NCBI RefSeq assembly: GCF_001895025.1
Contig: NZ_BCXI01000052.1
Span: forward strand, 1 to 47,787
DNA from: Rhodococcus zopfii NBRC 100606 = JCM 9919
GTDB taxonomy: Bacteria > Actinomycetota > Actinomycetes > Mycobacteriales > Mycobacteriaceae
DNA length: 47,787 nt
Reading direction: 5' to 3'
A program made the position numbers and the translations under genes. The first letter of the stretch is position 1; each line of letters starts with the position of its first letter. The notes under the pieces are model-generated. The model was given only the letters and a program-made list of their open reading frames with translations, did not search any database and was not told the origin of the DNA. This document shows, one piece after another, positions 15,331 through 25,946 of the stretch.

Positions 15331-17294
15331 CACTGAATCCGATCTCTGCCACGACCACGCTGCTTCGCCGGCACGGCCACGATGCGGGGCAGGTGGCCGT
15401 CGGCATCGGCCGATACGGTCACCCCGCCGTATGCGACCTCGACACGTTGAAGCTGCCGGCGCTGGTGCTCGGCGGGCCCCGTACCGGCAAGACACGACTC
15501 GCGAATTCGATGAACGCTCAGCAGGTCCGGGTGACCGGTGGCGGCGCGTGCATTATCGATTTCAAGGGCGGCGACGACATTCCCTCCTACTGGGCGGAGG
15601 TCGCGCAGCAGGAGAATCGGGCGTTCCATCACTTCACGCTGAACGAGAAGTCCTCCGGCGCCTACCGTCGCCCACACCCGTACGCGCGCACCCAGCCCTC
15701 GTTCTACGACCCGCTGGTGCGCGGCAACGGTGACAGCAAGACCGCGATGCTCCTCAATTCGGTGGACCGTGACGGCGACGCGGCGGCATACCTGCGGACA
15801 GCCGAGGATGTCGTGATGTTGGCGTTCGACATCGCCGACCTGACTGGGTTCTCCGCCGGCAAGGGCGGGCTCGAGACGCTCACCGCGATCCTCGACCCGG
15901 CCGCCCTCGACAAGGCAGCCAACCAGCTGACGGTCGACGCGGTCCTTCGCGCGCATCCGTCGATGGCCGATGTCGATGCCCGACGCCGCGTCAACGATCT
16001 GCAGCAGCGGGTCGCGGAGATGGGGCAGAAGACCCGCGGGGCGGGCAATCTGCTGGCCGGGGCGATCGGGGACAGCCAGACGCTGATCTCGAAGTTCGCG
16101 AACTCGTCGGCGCTGGGAGGTCGAATGCGCCCGGGCCGCGATGCGACCGACACGATCGATCTCGTCCGGGCGGTGTTGCAGGGCGAGATCGTCGTGTTCT
16201 CGCTGCCGTCGAACGACTACCGAAGCCTGTCCATTCTGGTGTCGACGATGGTGCTGCTCGATCTGCAGAACACGACCTCGACGCTGCGGAAGAACATCGC
16301 CGATGTCCGGAGGCTGACCGGGGATTCCTCCCGCAAAGCTGACGCGACGCCGTGGAAGCCGTTCGTGGTGCAGGTCGAGGAGCTCGGGTCTGCGAAGTCG
16401 ACGGCGGCCGCGGCCGCGTTGCTCGGGCTGCTCAACAAATCGTCGAACGAGGGCATCCGTGTGGTCCTCTCGTCGCAGGGCTGGGGTGACTTCGTCGCCG
16501 TCGACGGCACTGGCGTGTGGGCGAACCAGGTGCTCGAGCAGGTCTACAACCTCTTCTGTTTTCAGCTCGGATCCGACGCCGACGATCAGGCCGTCTGTGG
16601 GTTCTCGGGACAGGTCGACAAACGCAAGCCACGGATGAAGCACGAGATCGACATCGGTGGCAGGTGGCGGCTGTGGTCCGGCGCCCGGTCGATGAACTCG
16701 GGCATGACCGATTCCGTCCGGGAGACTCGCATTCCCCTCGGAACGCTGCAGGAGCTGAACAAGGACGACGCGACCGACACCCGCGAGTTCATCTGGATCG
16801 CGAAGACGCCGACGCTGAGCGCGGTGCACACCGTCAACGAGGGGCCGAACATGTGGTTCGAGCCGCTGCGGTTGGTGACCGTGCTCGAACCTCCGAACCG
16901 GCACGATTTCTTCGGCGATCCGGCCGCGGTGGAACAGGCCGAGGCCCTCCGTGACGAGGTGCTCGACAAGACATGGGAGCGGGTGCGGTCGGACGCGGTG
17001 CTCGCTCACGTGCTGTCGGCGGATGCCGCTTCGGTCGAGGAACCTACGCGCGAGGCCGCGGCGGTGCCCGTGCTGACCGCCGCCGAGGATCCGTGGGCCG
17101 TCGCGGCGCCACCGCCGAGGAGAGTGCAGCAGGTTTCAGAGCCCGTCTCCGGACATCCGGGCGATCCCGACGTGCCATTGCCGCCAGACCCTGGTCCGGA
17201 CCCCTGGGACGAGACGGACAGCGAGTGGGGGCTCGACCCCTGGGATAGCGACCCCGATCGCGGCCAGGCCGAGGTGGAGAAGCACGGAAGTTGA
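15327..17294 (+). CDS. Type IV coupling protein-like ATPase (VirD4/TcpA-like)
   Basis: 655 residues. A Walker A motif GGPRTGKT is at residues 49-56, then IIDFKGGDDIP. A Walker B-like strand FVVQVEELG is followed by LNKSSNEGIRVVLSSQ, as in VirD4/FtsK-type motors. The tail is Pro-rich and acidic. Such proteins bring the DNA-relaxase complex to the transfer channel and use ATP to drive transport. It has no N-terminal membrane segment, which suggests that the preceding membrane protein (4-base overlap) supplies the anchor. The position at the head of the T4SS operon agrees. Exact membership (TcpA, TraD or TraG-like) is not decided from sequence alone. Confidence 0.75.
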   Translation: MTLNPISATTTLLRRHGHDAGQVAVGIGRYGHPAVCDLDTLKLPALVLGGPRTGKTRLANSMNAQQVRVTGGGACIIDFKGGDDIPSYWAEVAQQENRAFHHFTLNEKSSGAYRRPHPYARTQPSFYDPLVRGNGDSKTAMLLNSVDRDGDAAAYLRTAEDVVMLAFDIADLTGFSAGKGGLETLTAILDPAALDKAANQLTVDAVLRAHPSMADVDARRRVNDLQQRVAEMGQKTRGAGNLLAGAIGDSQTLISKFANSSALGGRMRPGRDATDTIDLVRAVLQGEIVVFSLPSNDYRSLSILVSTMVLLDLQNTTSTLRKNIADVRRLTGDSSRKADATPWKPFVVQVEELGSAKSTAAAAALLGLLNKSSNEGIRVVLSSQGWGDFVAVDGTGVWANQVLEQVYNLFCFQLGSDADDQAVCGFSGQVDKRKPRMKHEIDIGGRWRLWSGARSMNSGMTDSVRETRIPLGTLQELNKDDATDTREFIWIAKTPTLSAVHTVNEGPNMWFEPLRLVTVLEPPNRHDFFGDPAAVEQAEALRDEVLDKTWERVRSDAVLAHVLSADAASVEEPTREAAAVPVLTAAEDPWAVAAPPPRRVQQVSEPVSGHPGDPDVPLPPDPGPDPWDETDSEWGLDPWDSDPDRGQAEVEKHGS

Positions 17295-17353
17295 ATGTGC
17301 CCGCGCAGTGAATTGACCACGCCGCCCGACGCCACCGATCTGTGAGGCCTTGA

Positions 17354-18925
17354 ATGTCAGCTCCCACCCCGCCGCCCGGGTATCGGCCCGTGCACCCGCT
17401 TCCGGGTTACACGCCCGCGCCGGCCGATCCGCACGCAGCGTCGGCTCCTCCTGCTGTCACGCCGACCATTCCTCCGGTCCCAGAACGCAGGCCGCCGCGC
17501 AGGCCGATGCCGCCCGCACAGGTAGCTGCCCCCGGGACGGCTGGAGCTGCCCCTCGCATGCAGGAACGCCCGACGCGGCCGCGCCCAGCGCCGCCTCGGG
17601 CCCCGACTGAGCCGCAACCCGAGCCGGCCTACACCGCTACGCCGGACACCCCGCCCGCGAAAGACAAGAAGACCGGTAACAGCCTGCGCGGGCGAGCAAC
17701 GGCCGCGTTCTCGGCCGTGCGCGGAGACCACGAGCCGGCGCCAACGTACGACGGCTCCGCCAATGCCGACTTCGATGTCCCGCCGATCGGTGGACGTCCG
17801 TCCCACACGAAGAGCCGACAGTGGGCGGTGCGGCTGGGTATCCCGGTGGGTGTCCTGCTGTTGGCGGCGGGCACCACGTTCACGGTGGGGGTGAACATCG
17901 GATCGTCGCGTGTCCCGGCGCAGGGCGCGATCTCGCAGAACGAGGCGCTGCGATTCCGTCTGTCGTCGTATCCCGTCGAGCAGGCAGCGGTGTTCGGTCA
18001 GCAGTACCTCAACATCTGCCTGACCCGTCCGGCTGCCTCCGACACTGCCGCGGTCCGCACCCGCGGTGAGGTGTTGGCCCGGATGGCGACGAGCGGCACC
18101 GAGTCGGGCTGTGGCTACTCCGGTACATCGACAGCAGAGGCGGAGAAGCCGGAAAGCATCGTCTTCACCGGACAGATCAGCTCGGTGCGCGAGGGCTACA
18201 CCGAAGGGGCCGCAGCGTATTTGACGTACCAGGTGGCGTACGGCGCGGAGAAGACCTTGGAAGCGGTCGTTCCGGTGTGGGTCAACGATCGCGCAGACCC
18301 GACGATGATGCGGGTCGTCGGCAATGTCGGTTTCATGCCGGCGCCCCGGTTGGGTGCTCCTCCCGCCTACGCCGAGACCCGAGCCAAGGACGCCCAACTG
18401 GCGACGCAGCTGCGCGATCAGGTGCTCTCTCCGTTCATGCAGGCGTGGGGATCGTCGGATGCCCAGCAGCTCAATCTGACGTTGACCGAAGACGCATCGT
18501 TTGCGGCCCGCGCTGGACTGCGTGGCTTGTTGGTCAACCCCGCGGTGGAGAAGGTGACCGTGTACACGGCCCGGACAGAGTCCGGCGGCACCATCCACTA
18601 CCAGTCCGGCGACGAGGTTGTCGCCGAGACCACCGTGGAGTGGACCAGCGCGATGAGCACGTCGAAGCAGGCTGGCACGTACCAGATCCGGCTGCGGTAC
18701 GTGCAGGGGAAGTGGGCGGTTCTCGACGTTACGGGGTCCGCCTTGGATCCCTCTGGGGGACCGGTTCCGAACAGCGGCGCAGCCGCGTCGTCATCGGGTG
18801 CGCCCGACAGTTCGTCACGCAGTGGATCGCCTTCGACCTCGTCGTCGCCAACGCCTGTGCAGCCGCAGGAGCCGACGCAGGCCGCGTCCGTTCCGTTCGA
18901 TCCCGCAGAGGTCCCCAGCGCGTAA
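17354..18925 (+). CDS. TcpC/VirB8-like T4SS protein
   Basis: 523 residues: a Pro-rich cytoplasmic part (1-155), one membrane segment (about 159-180), and a large outer part with two NTF2-like alpha/beta regions. The first begins NEALRFRLSSYPVEQAAVFG and the second QLRDQVLSPFMQAWGSS. A Ser/Pro-rich tail follows. This is the layout of TcpC, the VirB8-like core subunit of Gram-positive conjugation systems. It would link the inner machinery to the outer assembly. It lies 59 bases after the coupling ATPase. Confidence 0.75.
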   Translation: MSAPTPPPGYRPVHPLPGYTPAPADPHAASAPPAVTPTIPPVPERRPPRRPMPPAQVAAPGTAGAAPRMQERPTRPRPAPPRAPTEPQPEPAYTATPDTPPAKDKKTGNSLRGRATAAFSAVRGDHEPAPTYDGSANADFDVPPIGGRPSHTKSRQWAVRLGIPVGVLLLAAGTTFTVGVNIGSSRVPAQGAISQNEALRFRLSSYPVEQAAVFGQQYLNICLTRPAASDTAAVRTRGEVLARMATSGTESGCGYSGTSTAEAEKPESIVFTGQISSVREGYTEGAAAYLTYQVAYGAEKTLEAVVPVWVNDRADPTMMRVVGNVGFMPAPRLGAPPAYAETRAKDAQLATQLRDQVLSPFMQAWGSSDAQQLNLTLTEDASFAARAGLRGLLVNPAVEKVTVYTARTESGGTIHYQSGDEVVAETTVEWTSAMSTSKQAGTYQIRLRYVQGKWAVLDVTGSALDPSGGPVPNSGAAASSSGAPDSSSRSGSPSTSSSPTPVQPQEPTQAASVPFDPAEVPSA

Positions 18926-19059
18926 TCCCCAGGAAAGTCCCTCGTAGAACGCCAATTTCGGCGGACGTTCGGCTCAGGTGGAGAACCCATGCGAGATCGT
19001 GCAGTCGCCGCGACTGGCCCGCCTGGCGGGTGCGGCCCTCACGAGAAAGGAAGCACAGC

Positions 19060-19401
19060 ATGTGGGATCAGGTTCTGGCGTTGTCGGGAGACCCGTCGAC
19101 CACTGTCGTCGCACAGCAAGGGTGGGACACGGTCAATGGCATCGGTGAGAACGTCCGCGACAATCTCCTCCTCATCGGCAGCACTCTGCTGACCGTCTTC
19201 GGGTCCATCCTCGCCGTGAAGATCGGTGGCTCCGGCAAGGGCAAGATGCGCGAGCGCATCGGTGACGTCGGCGTGTGGGTCTTCGCCGGGGTCTTCGCCG
19301 GCCTGGTCACCTTCATTCCGGGCCTCGCCACCTCGCTCGGCAAGGAGACCGTCCAGTCCGGCACCACTGGTGGCGGGGTATCCGTGGTCGACGGACAGTA
19401 G
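19060..19401 (+). CDS. Small T4SS membrane subunit (TcpD/VirB2-position)
   Basis: 113 residues from ATG 19060, with GAAAGGAAG just upstream; the longer frame is a shadow. Two hydrophobic segments (about 30-50 and 66-88) are separated by a short basic Gly/Lys loop (GGSGKGKMRER). The position between the TcpC- and TcpE-like genes matches TcpD or a pilin-like VirB2 subunit. Sequence similarity alone does not settle which. Confidence 0.65.
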   Translation: MWDQVLALSGDPSTTVVAQQGWDTVNGIGENVRDNLLLIGSTLLTVFGSILAVKIGGSGKGKMRERIGDVGVWVFAGVFAGLVTFIPGLATSLGKETVQSGTTGGGVSVVDGQ

Positions 19402-19410
19402 GGCCTCGCG

Positions 19411-19878
19411 ATGTCCGCCGGCGACAACTCTTCCCGAATCATCTCCCATGACTGGACCAACCTGTTTCGGCACCGGTCCCGTCAGTTCTCGTTGGACGAG
19501 TTCCGTCTCCCCGGCGTGGACTGGGTCGGAGCAGGTGTCGCAGGCGGAACCGCGCTGTCCGTCGGGATCGGCACATCGCTGCTGCTGTGGCTGCTCGGAA
19601 TCGGCTGGTGGTGGATCGGACTGCTGGTCGGCGTCGTAGCTGGCGGCGCGGCGTACACGGTGGTGGCCAAGGACACCGAGGGGCGGGTCACGCCGCTCGA
19701 ATCGACCACCCTGTGGGTCGACTACCACCTGTTCCAGCCCGCGATGCTGCAGGGCACCGGCAAGGACGAGTACCCGACTGATCTGCACTGGCAGGTGATC
19801 CTCTACCGCCCCGAGGACATGCCGGACTACAGCGACAGCTTTCCCGCACCCGCGCCCTACGGCACCTACCGGAAGTAG
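19411..19878 (+). CDS. PrgI/TcpE-family (VirB3-like) membrane protein
   Basis: 155 residues. After about 40 polar residues there are two membrane segments (about 38-62 and 64-84), followed by a short soluble tail. The order small-membrane protein, then a very large VirB4-like ATPase starting 6 bases after the stop, is the classic PrgI/TcpE arrangement, equivalent to VirB3-VirB4. It would anchor the ATPase to the membrane. Confidence 0.7.
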   Translation: MSAGDNSSRIISHDWTNLFRHRSRQFSLDEFRLPGVDWVGAGVAGGTALSVGIGTSLLLWLLGIGWWWIGLLVGVVAGGAAYTVVAKDTEGRVTPLESTTLWVDYHLFQPAMLQGTGKDEYPTDLHWQVILYRPEDMPDYSDSFPAPAPYGTYRK

Positions 19879-19884
19879 CCTCCC

Positions 19885-22800
19885 GTGACATACATCTTCA
19901 TTGGCGTCCTCGTCATTTGCGGCGTCTACTTCGGCGCTCGGAAAGCCCAAGCGCGCAAGACCTCCGCACCAACGGGCCGCGCTCGACAGAAGAAGCTGAC
20001 AACCGTGGCGGACCGGGAACGGCTGCCGTACCGATACGCGGACGATCTGATCTTCATCTCCGACGACTCGGTATGGACCGCGCTGCGGCTCGCCGGCACA
20101 ACCGACGAGTTCCTCACGGCCGAGGAGAAGCAGTCCGCTGCCGAGTTGGTGGCGCAGACCTACAACACGCTGCTGGCCGTCTTCAACGGCAAGTCGGTGC
20201 AGTGCCACGAGATCATCCGGTACCGGCCGACGTCGGCGGAGGAGTGGGCCCGGGGTTACCTCAAGACGTCCTGGAATCCGTCGCGACTGATGCGTCAGCT
20301 TCTGCGCCACGTGTCGGCGTTGCTGTCCGAATCCACACCGGAGCGCCAGCGCTACCTGATGGTGCGGCTCGGCGAGTTCACCGGCGAGACGGTTCCCGAC
20401 CCGCTCAGCGTCATCGCGAATCGGGTCACCGCCGTCGCTGACGAACAGTTCCGAGCATCGGATCTCGAACCGTTCCGCGATCTCGCGATCCGGGTGCACC
20501 TGCAGCTCGCCACCTTCCGCGCAACACCGTGCACCCGCGGCGACCTGATCTGGCTGATCCGAAAGACACTGTCCGGGCACCGCTTCCCGACCGAGCAGCC
20601 GATCCTGACATCGAAGCCACTGCGGACAAGTTTCTTCGACATGGCGGTGAACTTCCGCGGTCGCAATGGGCAGGACTACGTCGAGATCATCGACACCGAC
20701 CCGGACACCGGGGATGAGCGATCGACCTACACCGCGACCCTCGTCGTTGCGTCGTCCGCACCGATCCTCGAGTTCAACCCGGTCATGGCGTGGGGCCCTG
20801 CCCTCGCGCAGCTTCCTCGGCCGGTCGAACTGTCGTGGCGGTACGAGCTGATCTCGGCGGCCGAGTTCAAGGACCGAGCCCTCAAGGTCGCCAAGAACAT
20901 CAAGGATGAGGCCGCCGACCGCGACAAGGTCCAGGCCTCGGAGGATCCGCGATTCGAGAACAAGTACGACCGGGCGCAGGCCTTGTTCGAGGAGGCGAGT
21001 ACCGCTCCGCAGCCCGCGATGATCGGCCGTTTGCGGCTGGTGCTCTCGGCGCCGACACCCAAGGAACTCGTCGCCGCAGAAGAAGATGTCCGCGCGATGA
21101 TGGGCGACTTGGAAATGGTGCGCGTTCCCCGCGCCCAGTCCCACCTCCTCAAAGAGCAGCTGCCCGGGGACTACACGGGCAAGATCTTCGGCGGCCTCGT
21201 CGCTGCGCAGGGCGGCGGGGTGAAGATCGGCGAGCGCACCACTGACGTGTGGGCGCCGGCGGTGGCCCGCCTCGACTCGGACGACCAGGTCGGTGACGCC
21301 GTCGAGGCCAACCGGGGGAGGACCCGAGGCTGGCGAGGGTTCCCGGTCGGCTACACCTACACCAACGGCGCACCGGTGCACTTCGGGTTGCACGTGCAGG
21401 TCGCGCGGGACCGCGGCGCAGGCATCGCGATCATCGGCGCATCAGGCGGCGGCAAGTCGACTCTCGCCCTGCTGCTGTACTTCTGGGAATCCGAGTCCGG
21501 CACCCAGTGCATGGTGCTCGACCCGAAGAACGACTTCGAAAAGTTCACGTACTACATCGCATTCGGCGATCAGGTGATGCAGCCGGGGTTCTCCGCCGAC
21601 GCCGAAGCCGGCATTCTCGGCACCGAGGAGTCCCAGTTCCAGCCGGTCAACCCCGAGTTCTGGGCCGAGACCACGATCGTCAGCCTCGCCCGTGGTGCCG
21701 CCGGCCAGCTGGATGCGTGGTCGCTGACCGACTCGTACGCCGAGGCCGACGAGCTCGCGCGCGGCCAGGTCGAGGTGCTGTTCACCGACAAGGACGACCG
21801 CACGATCGTCGAGCAGGCGTTGGCCGCGATGAAGGAAGCCTACGACGCCGAACAGGCCGGTGAGCCCATCCACGGCGACCCGATCGTGCCGTCGATGGGG
21901 ACAGTGGTTCGGTTCCTCGAGCAGAGCCGTGAGAAGTACCGGCCGATGGCAGAGGACGCGGACAACGCGAACGCCTTCAACGCGACCGAGAAGCTCGAAC
22001 AGCTCGATCGAGTGATCAACCGGTTCAAGCGTGCCCGTGACACTCGATACGCCAAGCTGCTCGTCGGCAACGGCCAGCGAGTAGACCTCGGCGACATGAC
22101 CCGTCGACGGGTCATCTTCACCCTCCACGGGTTTGCGCCGCCGAAGAAGCCGGACCAGCCCGAGACGTGGTCGGAGTCCGAGCGTAATGCAGCGGCCGCG
22201 ATGTTCACGGTGCTCGATCTGGTGCAGAAGCTGTTCGACGACCGGCCGAAGCCAAATCCGGTGACGGGAGAGATGAAGACGCCGCCGCGTGCACTGTTCG
22301 TCGACGAGGGGTACATGATCGCCCGGCAACCGACCGGACAGGGGATCCTGTCCCGCGGCCTGCGTCAGGGGCGCTCGCTCAACCTGGTGATCGTGTTCAT
22401 CTCCCAGCAGCCCCGCGACGTGCAGGAGATCGAACAGCAGGCCAAGGACGCCGGTGAGGCCGACTCGAACCAGTTCGGCACCATCTTCATGTTCCGGCAG
22501 AAGTCCCCGGTCGAGGCTGCCCGTGCGCTGGAGCTGCTGCGGGACACCAGCGGCGGGACCACAACCGAAACGGTCGCGCTGGCACGCAAGCTCCTCGAGG
22601 AAGGCAAGAGCGCTGGCGGTCAGCTTCGTGGTGGTCGGTGTGTGATGCGCGATGTCGACAACCGCGTCGCCACGGTGTCGGTGGACCAGATGTTCGCCGA
22701 GCTCGCCCGGGCGACCGAGACGAACCCGAATGATCGTCCTCGAGCGCAGAGCATCCCGATCAGTGGCAGCGGGCGGGACTGGGAGATCGACCCGACCACG

Positions 22801-22989
22801 ATGCTCGAGGTCCGCACGGGCATCAGCGAAGCCAACATGCGCGGCGACTACACCGATGACCTCGAACTCGACGAGGACTGGCACGACTTCATCGCTCGCA
22901 ACATCGACGAGCTCGAAGCGGCCAATGCCGCGGCAGCAGTGGCTGCCGAGGGCCTGTACACCGATTCCGGACTGGAGGATGTGCGCTGA
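19885..22989 (+). CDS. VirB4/TcpF-like conjugation ATPase
   Basis: 1034 residues from GTG 19885. A single N-terminal membrane segment (about 1-18) is followed by a long N-terminal domain, then the motor: Walker A GASGGGKS at about 518-525, LDPKNDF just after, and Walker B LFVDEG at about 804-809, then QGRSLNLVIVFISQQPRDV. These are the features of the VirB4 family, the universal T4SS ATPase. It powers assembly and substrate transfer at the inner membrane face. The stop overlaps the next ATG by one base (TGATG at 22987-22991). Confidence 0.85.
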   Translation: MTYIFIGVLVICGVYFGARKAQARKTSAPTGRARQKKLTTVADRERLPYRYADDLIFISDDSVWTALRLAGTTDEFLTAEEKQSAAELVAQTYNTLLAVFNGKSVQCHEIIRYRPTSAEEWARGYLKTSWNPSRLMRQLLRHVSALLSESTPERQRYLMVRLGEFTGETVPDPLSVIANRVTAVADEQFRASDLEPFRDLAIRVHLQLATFRATPCTRGDLIWLIRKTLSGHRFPTEQPILTSKPLRTSFFDMAVNFRGRNGQDYVEIIDTDPDTGDERSTYTATLVVASSAPILEFNPVMAWGPALAQLPRPVELSWRYELISAAEFKDRALKVAKNIKDEAADRDKVQASEDPRFENKYDRAQALFEEASTAPQPAMIGRLRLVLSAPTPKELVAAEEDVRAMMGDLEMVRVPRAQSHLLKEQLPGDYTGKIFGGLVAAQGGGVKIGERTTDVWAPAVARLDSDDQVGDAVEANRGRTRGWRGFPVGYTYTNGAPVHFGLHVQVARDRGAGIAIIGASGGGKSTLALLLYFWESESGTQCMVLDPKNDFEKFTYYIAFGDQVMQPGFSADAEAGILGTEESQFQPVNPEFWAETTIVSLARGAAGQLDAWSLTDSYAEADELARGQVEVLFTDKDDRTIVEQALAAMKEAYDAEQAGEPIHGDPIVPSMGTVVRFLEQSREKYRPMAEDADNANAFNATEKLEQLDRVINRFKRARDTRYAKLLVGNGQRVDLGDMTRRRVIFTLHGFAPPKKPDQPETWSESERNAAAAMFTVLDLVQKLFDDRPKPNPVTGEMKTPPRALFVDEGYMIARQPTGQGILSRGLRQGRSLNLVIVFISQQPRDVQEIEQQAKDAGEADSNQFGTIFMFRQKSPVEAARALELLRDTSGGTTTETVALARKLLEEGKSAGGQLRGGRCVMRDVDNRVATVSVDQMFAELARATETNPNDRPRAQSIPISGSGRDWEIDPTTMLEVRTGISEANMRGDYTDDLELDEDWHDFIARNIDELEAANAAAAVAAEGLYTDSGLEDVR

Positions 22990-25946
22990 TGGCTACCCTT
23001 GCCCCTCAACAGTTCTGGACCGGGCGCGGCTCGAGGTGGGGCCGCAGGTTCATGGACGTGCTCTCGGAGCCGCGTCTGATGTTCCGTGGCGTCGCCGTGG
23101 TGTCTGCGCTGTTCCTAGCTGCCGGCATCCTGCAGGAGATCGGCGTCGTGTCGACCCTCGTGGTTGCCTCGATGCTGGCCGGGGTCGCCGGTCTGGTCGT
23201 CGCGTGGCGGCGCAGCCCGGCGCACGTCCTGGCGGCGGCCTCGACGCTGGTGTACGTGGGCGTGGTCGTCGCGCTCGGTGCGGCATCGTCGTGGTTGACG
23301 ATGAGCGAGGGCGGGTATGCGTACTTCACCGCCTATCTGACCGGGTTGCTGGCGCTCGCAGTGCTGGTGCTGCGCTCGCGACGAGTCGGTCCCTCGCCGG
23401 CGCTCACCACCTTCCTGGCGCAGACCGCGTTGATGGCCACCCTTCCGCTCCAGCTGTGGCTCTCGTCGGCATCCGCTGCGATCGGCGGGCTGATCCTCGG
23501 AGTCGCGGTTGTGTGGTGGCGCCAGCGCCTCGCACTGCGACGAGAGCGGTCGAACCAGCGGACCCAGCGCCTCGCAGGTCGGGTGTGGCAGGTGGTAACC
23601 GGGGTGGTGGCGACGTTGCTGGTCGCGGCCACGGTGATGCTCGGCTCGGCAGCACCGGCTGGAGCTTGGGGTTTCTCGTCGATCACGAACGCGATCACTG
23701 AGCCTGTCAAGGAAGCGATGTGCGGTATGACCGCACCCAACCTCGAGCAGCAGCCGGTGGGTTCCGGTCCCGAGGCATGGTTCTCGAACCTGAACCTGGC
23801 AGGTGCGGTCGATGCGGAAACGGGGCAGCGCTCGGACAACGCGAAGGACATTCGTCTCGCGGCCGGCGGCGACATGACGCAGTACACCCTCTACGAAATC
23901 TCTGGTCTACGAGGCTTGGACTGGGTGAACTGGCAGTACTCTCCGGACGCTGACGGCGAGGCGAAGCCCGACCAGTGCTCGATTCCGGCGTGGATGTGGA
24001 CGATGTCGGGCAACGCCATCTTCACCGTCAACCTCTACATCCTGCAGGCGACCATCGCGCTCAAGGAACTCGCGCAGGCAAAGAACCCGGTCGCCTGGCT
24101 GTACGACAAGTCGAACTCAGTGGTGGCGAACGTCTTCACCAACCTTGCACTGCCACTGATGAGCATCGCGGGTGCACTGGCCGTGATCGCGATCGCAATG
24201 GCAGCGGTGCGAGGCGGGGGCCGCGATGCGATCGGGAAGGCGGTCGCATCGATTGGCGTCATGATTCTGGCCGGAGCAATGTTCGGCGGCATCCTCGCCG
24301 ACAAGAACAGCGACCAGTCCCTCGACGAGCCGCAAGGGGCGGGCTTCTACGTCATGGCGAGCACGCTCGATTCGATGATCGGGCAGTTGAATTCGGCGCT
24401 GACGACGGCGATCTTGTCCGACCTCAACGATGACAACGGCGAGGAGTTCTGCCACGTCCCGCCGGGGAACACCGAAGGCCTCGGGCAGCGGGTGTCCTCC
24501 TGTGTGCTCGCGGAAACCCTGGCGTACCGTCCATGGGCGCTAGGACAGTTCGGTCCGTCGGGCGGACGTGCAATCAACGTCGATGAAGGAAACCCCAACG
24601 CCGGATCCGGGCAGGCTGTGGAAGGTGTCCGATACGGCCAGGACGCAGCGACCAAGGGCGATGGACTGCCGTGCTACATCAACCTCGACATGTGCCGTGA
24701 TCTGCGGACCTACCTGATCGTGCAGCAGGGCGGACCGGCCATCGGCGATCTCGTCACCACATGCCTGAATGCCAACAATCCGAAGAACCTTGCCGATGCG
24801 CAGCAGTGCGTTCCCTATTTCGCTGCAGGGAAGGTTCTGGCTGATCGGGTCACCGCCGTTACAGACGCGTCTGACGGTGATACGGGGCAAACAGCCAGTT
24901 CTCCCGCACTGGCTGGAGTTGACGCGAGCACGATGTACTCGGCGTTCACCGGCACCAATGGCCTGCAGCGGCTCACTCAGGCCGCGTCGTCTCTCGTCGC
25001 GACGCTGGTCATTGCGATCGCACTCACGTCGCTGTCGATCATCACGATGCTCTGGCACGTGATGCTGTTCGCGCTCTTCATGATCGGCCCCCTGGTCCTC
25101 GCAGTAGCGACATTCACCGGTAAGACCAACGGCGCTAAGGAATGGGTGTTCAACGTCCTGCACACGTTCAGCGCACGCTTCGCCTACGGCCTGACCATGA
25201 CCCTGATCATCTGGCTGATCTGCCTGGTATTCCGCTCCGACAGCATCTACACCGGCATGAAGATCATCATCGTCGGAATGGTGCTGTTCGGGTTCTTCAA
25301 GCTGATCCGCAAGATCGACGAGAAGATCCGCCCACAGCAGGGCTCGATGAACGTGAACATGGCCGACCAGGCTCGCCGCGGTATGACCACGACAAAGGCC
25401 ATGACCGCGTACGCCGGATACAAGGGTGCGCAGCGCCTTTCGCGGGCACCCGGCGCGGTCGGCCGCGGAACCGGCGCTGCTGCGCAGGCCGGCGTCCGCT
25501 CCGCGAAGTCCGCGGTAGTCGCCGGAGGCCGGATGGTCAGGGGCGCCGCGGTGGGCTCGGTCAACGCGCTCGGTGGCGAGCACAAGGCCAACATCGCCGC
25601 ATCCCAGGCCATGGGCCGCAGCGGGACCCGTGTGATGGCTCGGCGTCTGGTGACCGCCCCTGTCACGGGCACCGCCGGCGCGGTCCGTGGCGCCTACCAG
25701 GGTGCGCGGGGCCGGACCCCCGTCTACGCCGGTGAGGGAACGAACCGTGCCGTGGACTCCCTGGCTCGCGGCGCGAAGTCGACGGCCAAGGTGACCAAGG
25801 AAGCCCAGTTCCTGGCCCAGTACACGGCGCTGCGCGCACAGGAAGCGGTGGGCAACAGGCTCAATCCGGCGCGCAAGCTCCCCGATCAGCGGCGCGGGCA
25901 GACCGCGAAGCAGGGCGCTGACAGCAGCGGGGGAGGAGAAGCGTAG
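22989..25946 (+). CDS. VirB6/TcpH/TrbL-like polytopic channel protein
   Basis: 985 residues. An N-terminal group of about six membrane segments (residues 30-230) is followed by an extracellular part with several cysteines. A second set of membrane helices at about 370-440 and 670-780 includes FALFMIGPLVLAVATFTGK, the typical TrbL/VirB6 core. The last 190 residues are a basic, Ala/Gly-rich cytoplasmic tail. VirB6-like proteins form the inner-membrane channel. The size and two-part membrane layout resemble TcpH. It overlaps its neighbours by one base on each side. Confidence 0.75.
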   Translation: MATLAPQQFWTGRGSRWGRRFMDVLSEPRLMFRGVAVVSALFLAAGILQEIGVVSTLVVASMLAGVAGLVVAWRRSPAHVLAAASTLVYVGVVVALGAASSWLTMSEGGYAYFTAYLTGLLALAVLVLRSRRVGPSPALTTFLAQTALMATLPLQLWLSSASAAIGGLILGVAVVWWRQRLALRRERSNQRTQRLAGRVWQVVTGVVATLLVAATVMLGSAAPAGAWGFSSITNAITEPVKEAMCGMTAPNLEQQPVGSGPEAWFSNLNLAGAVDAETGQRSDNAKDIRLAAGGDMTQYTLYEISGLRGLDWVNWQYSPDADGEAKPDQCSIPAWMWTMSGNAIFTVNLYILQATIALKELAQAKNPVAWLYDKSNSVVANVFTNLALPLMSIAGALAVIAIAMAAVRGGGRDAIGKAVASIGVMILAGAMFGGILADKNSDQSLDEPQGAGFYVMASTLDSMIGQLNSALTTAILSDLNDDNGEEFCHVPPGNTEGLGQRVSSCVLAETLAYRPWALGQFGPSGGRAINVDEGNPNAGSGQAVEGVRYGQDAATKGDGLPCYINLDMCRDLRTYLIVQQGGPAIGDLVTTCLNANNPKNLADAQQCVPYFAAGKVLADRVTAVTDASDGDTGQTASSPALAGVDASTMYSAFTGTNGLQRLTQAASSLVATLVIAIALTSLSIITMLWHVMLFALFMIGPLVLAVATFTGKTNGAKEWVFNVLHTFSARFAYGLTMTLIIWLICLVFRSDSIYTGMKIIIVGMVLFGFFKLIRKIDEKIRPQQGSMNVNMADQARRGMTTTKAMTAYAGYKGAQRLSRAPGAVGRGTGAAAQAGVRSAKSAVVAGGRMVRGAAVGSVNALGGEHKANIAASQAMGRSGTRVMARRLVTAPVTGTAGAVRGAYQGARGRTPVYAGEGTNRAVDSLARGAKSTAKVTKEAQFLAQYTALRAQEAVGNRLNPARKLPDQRRGQTAKQGADSSGGGEA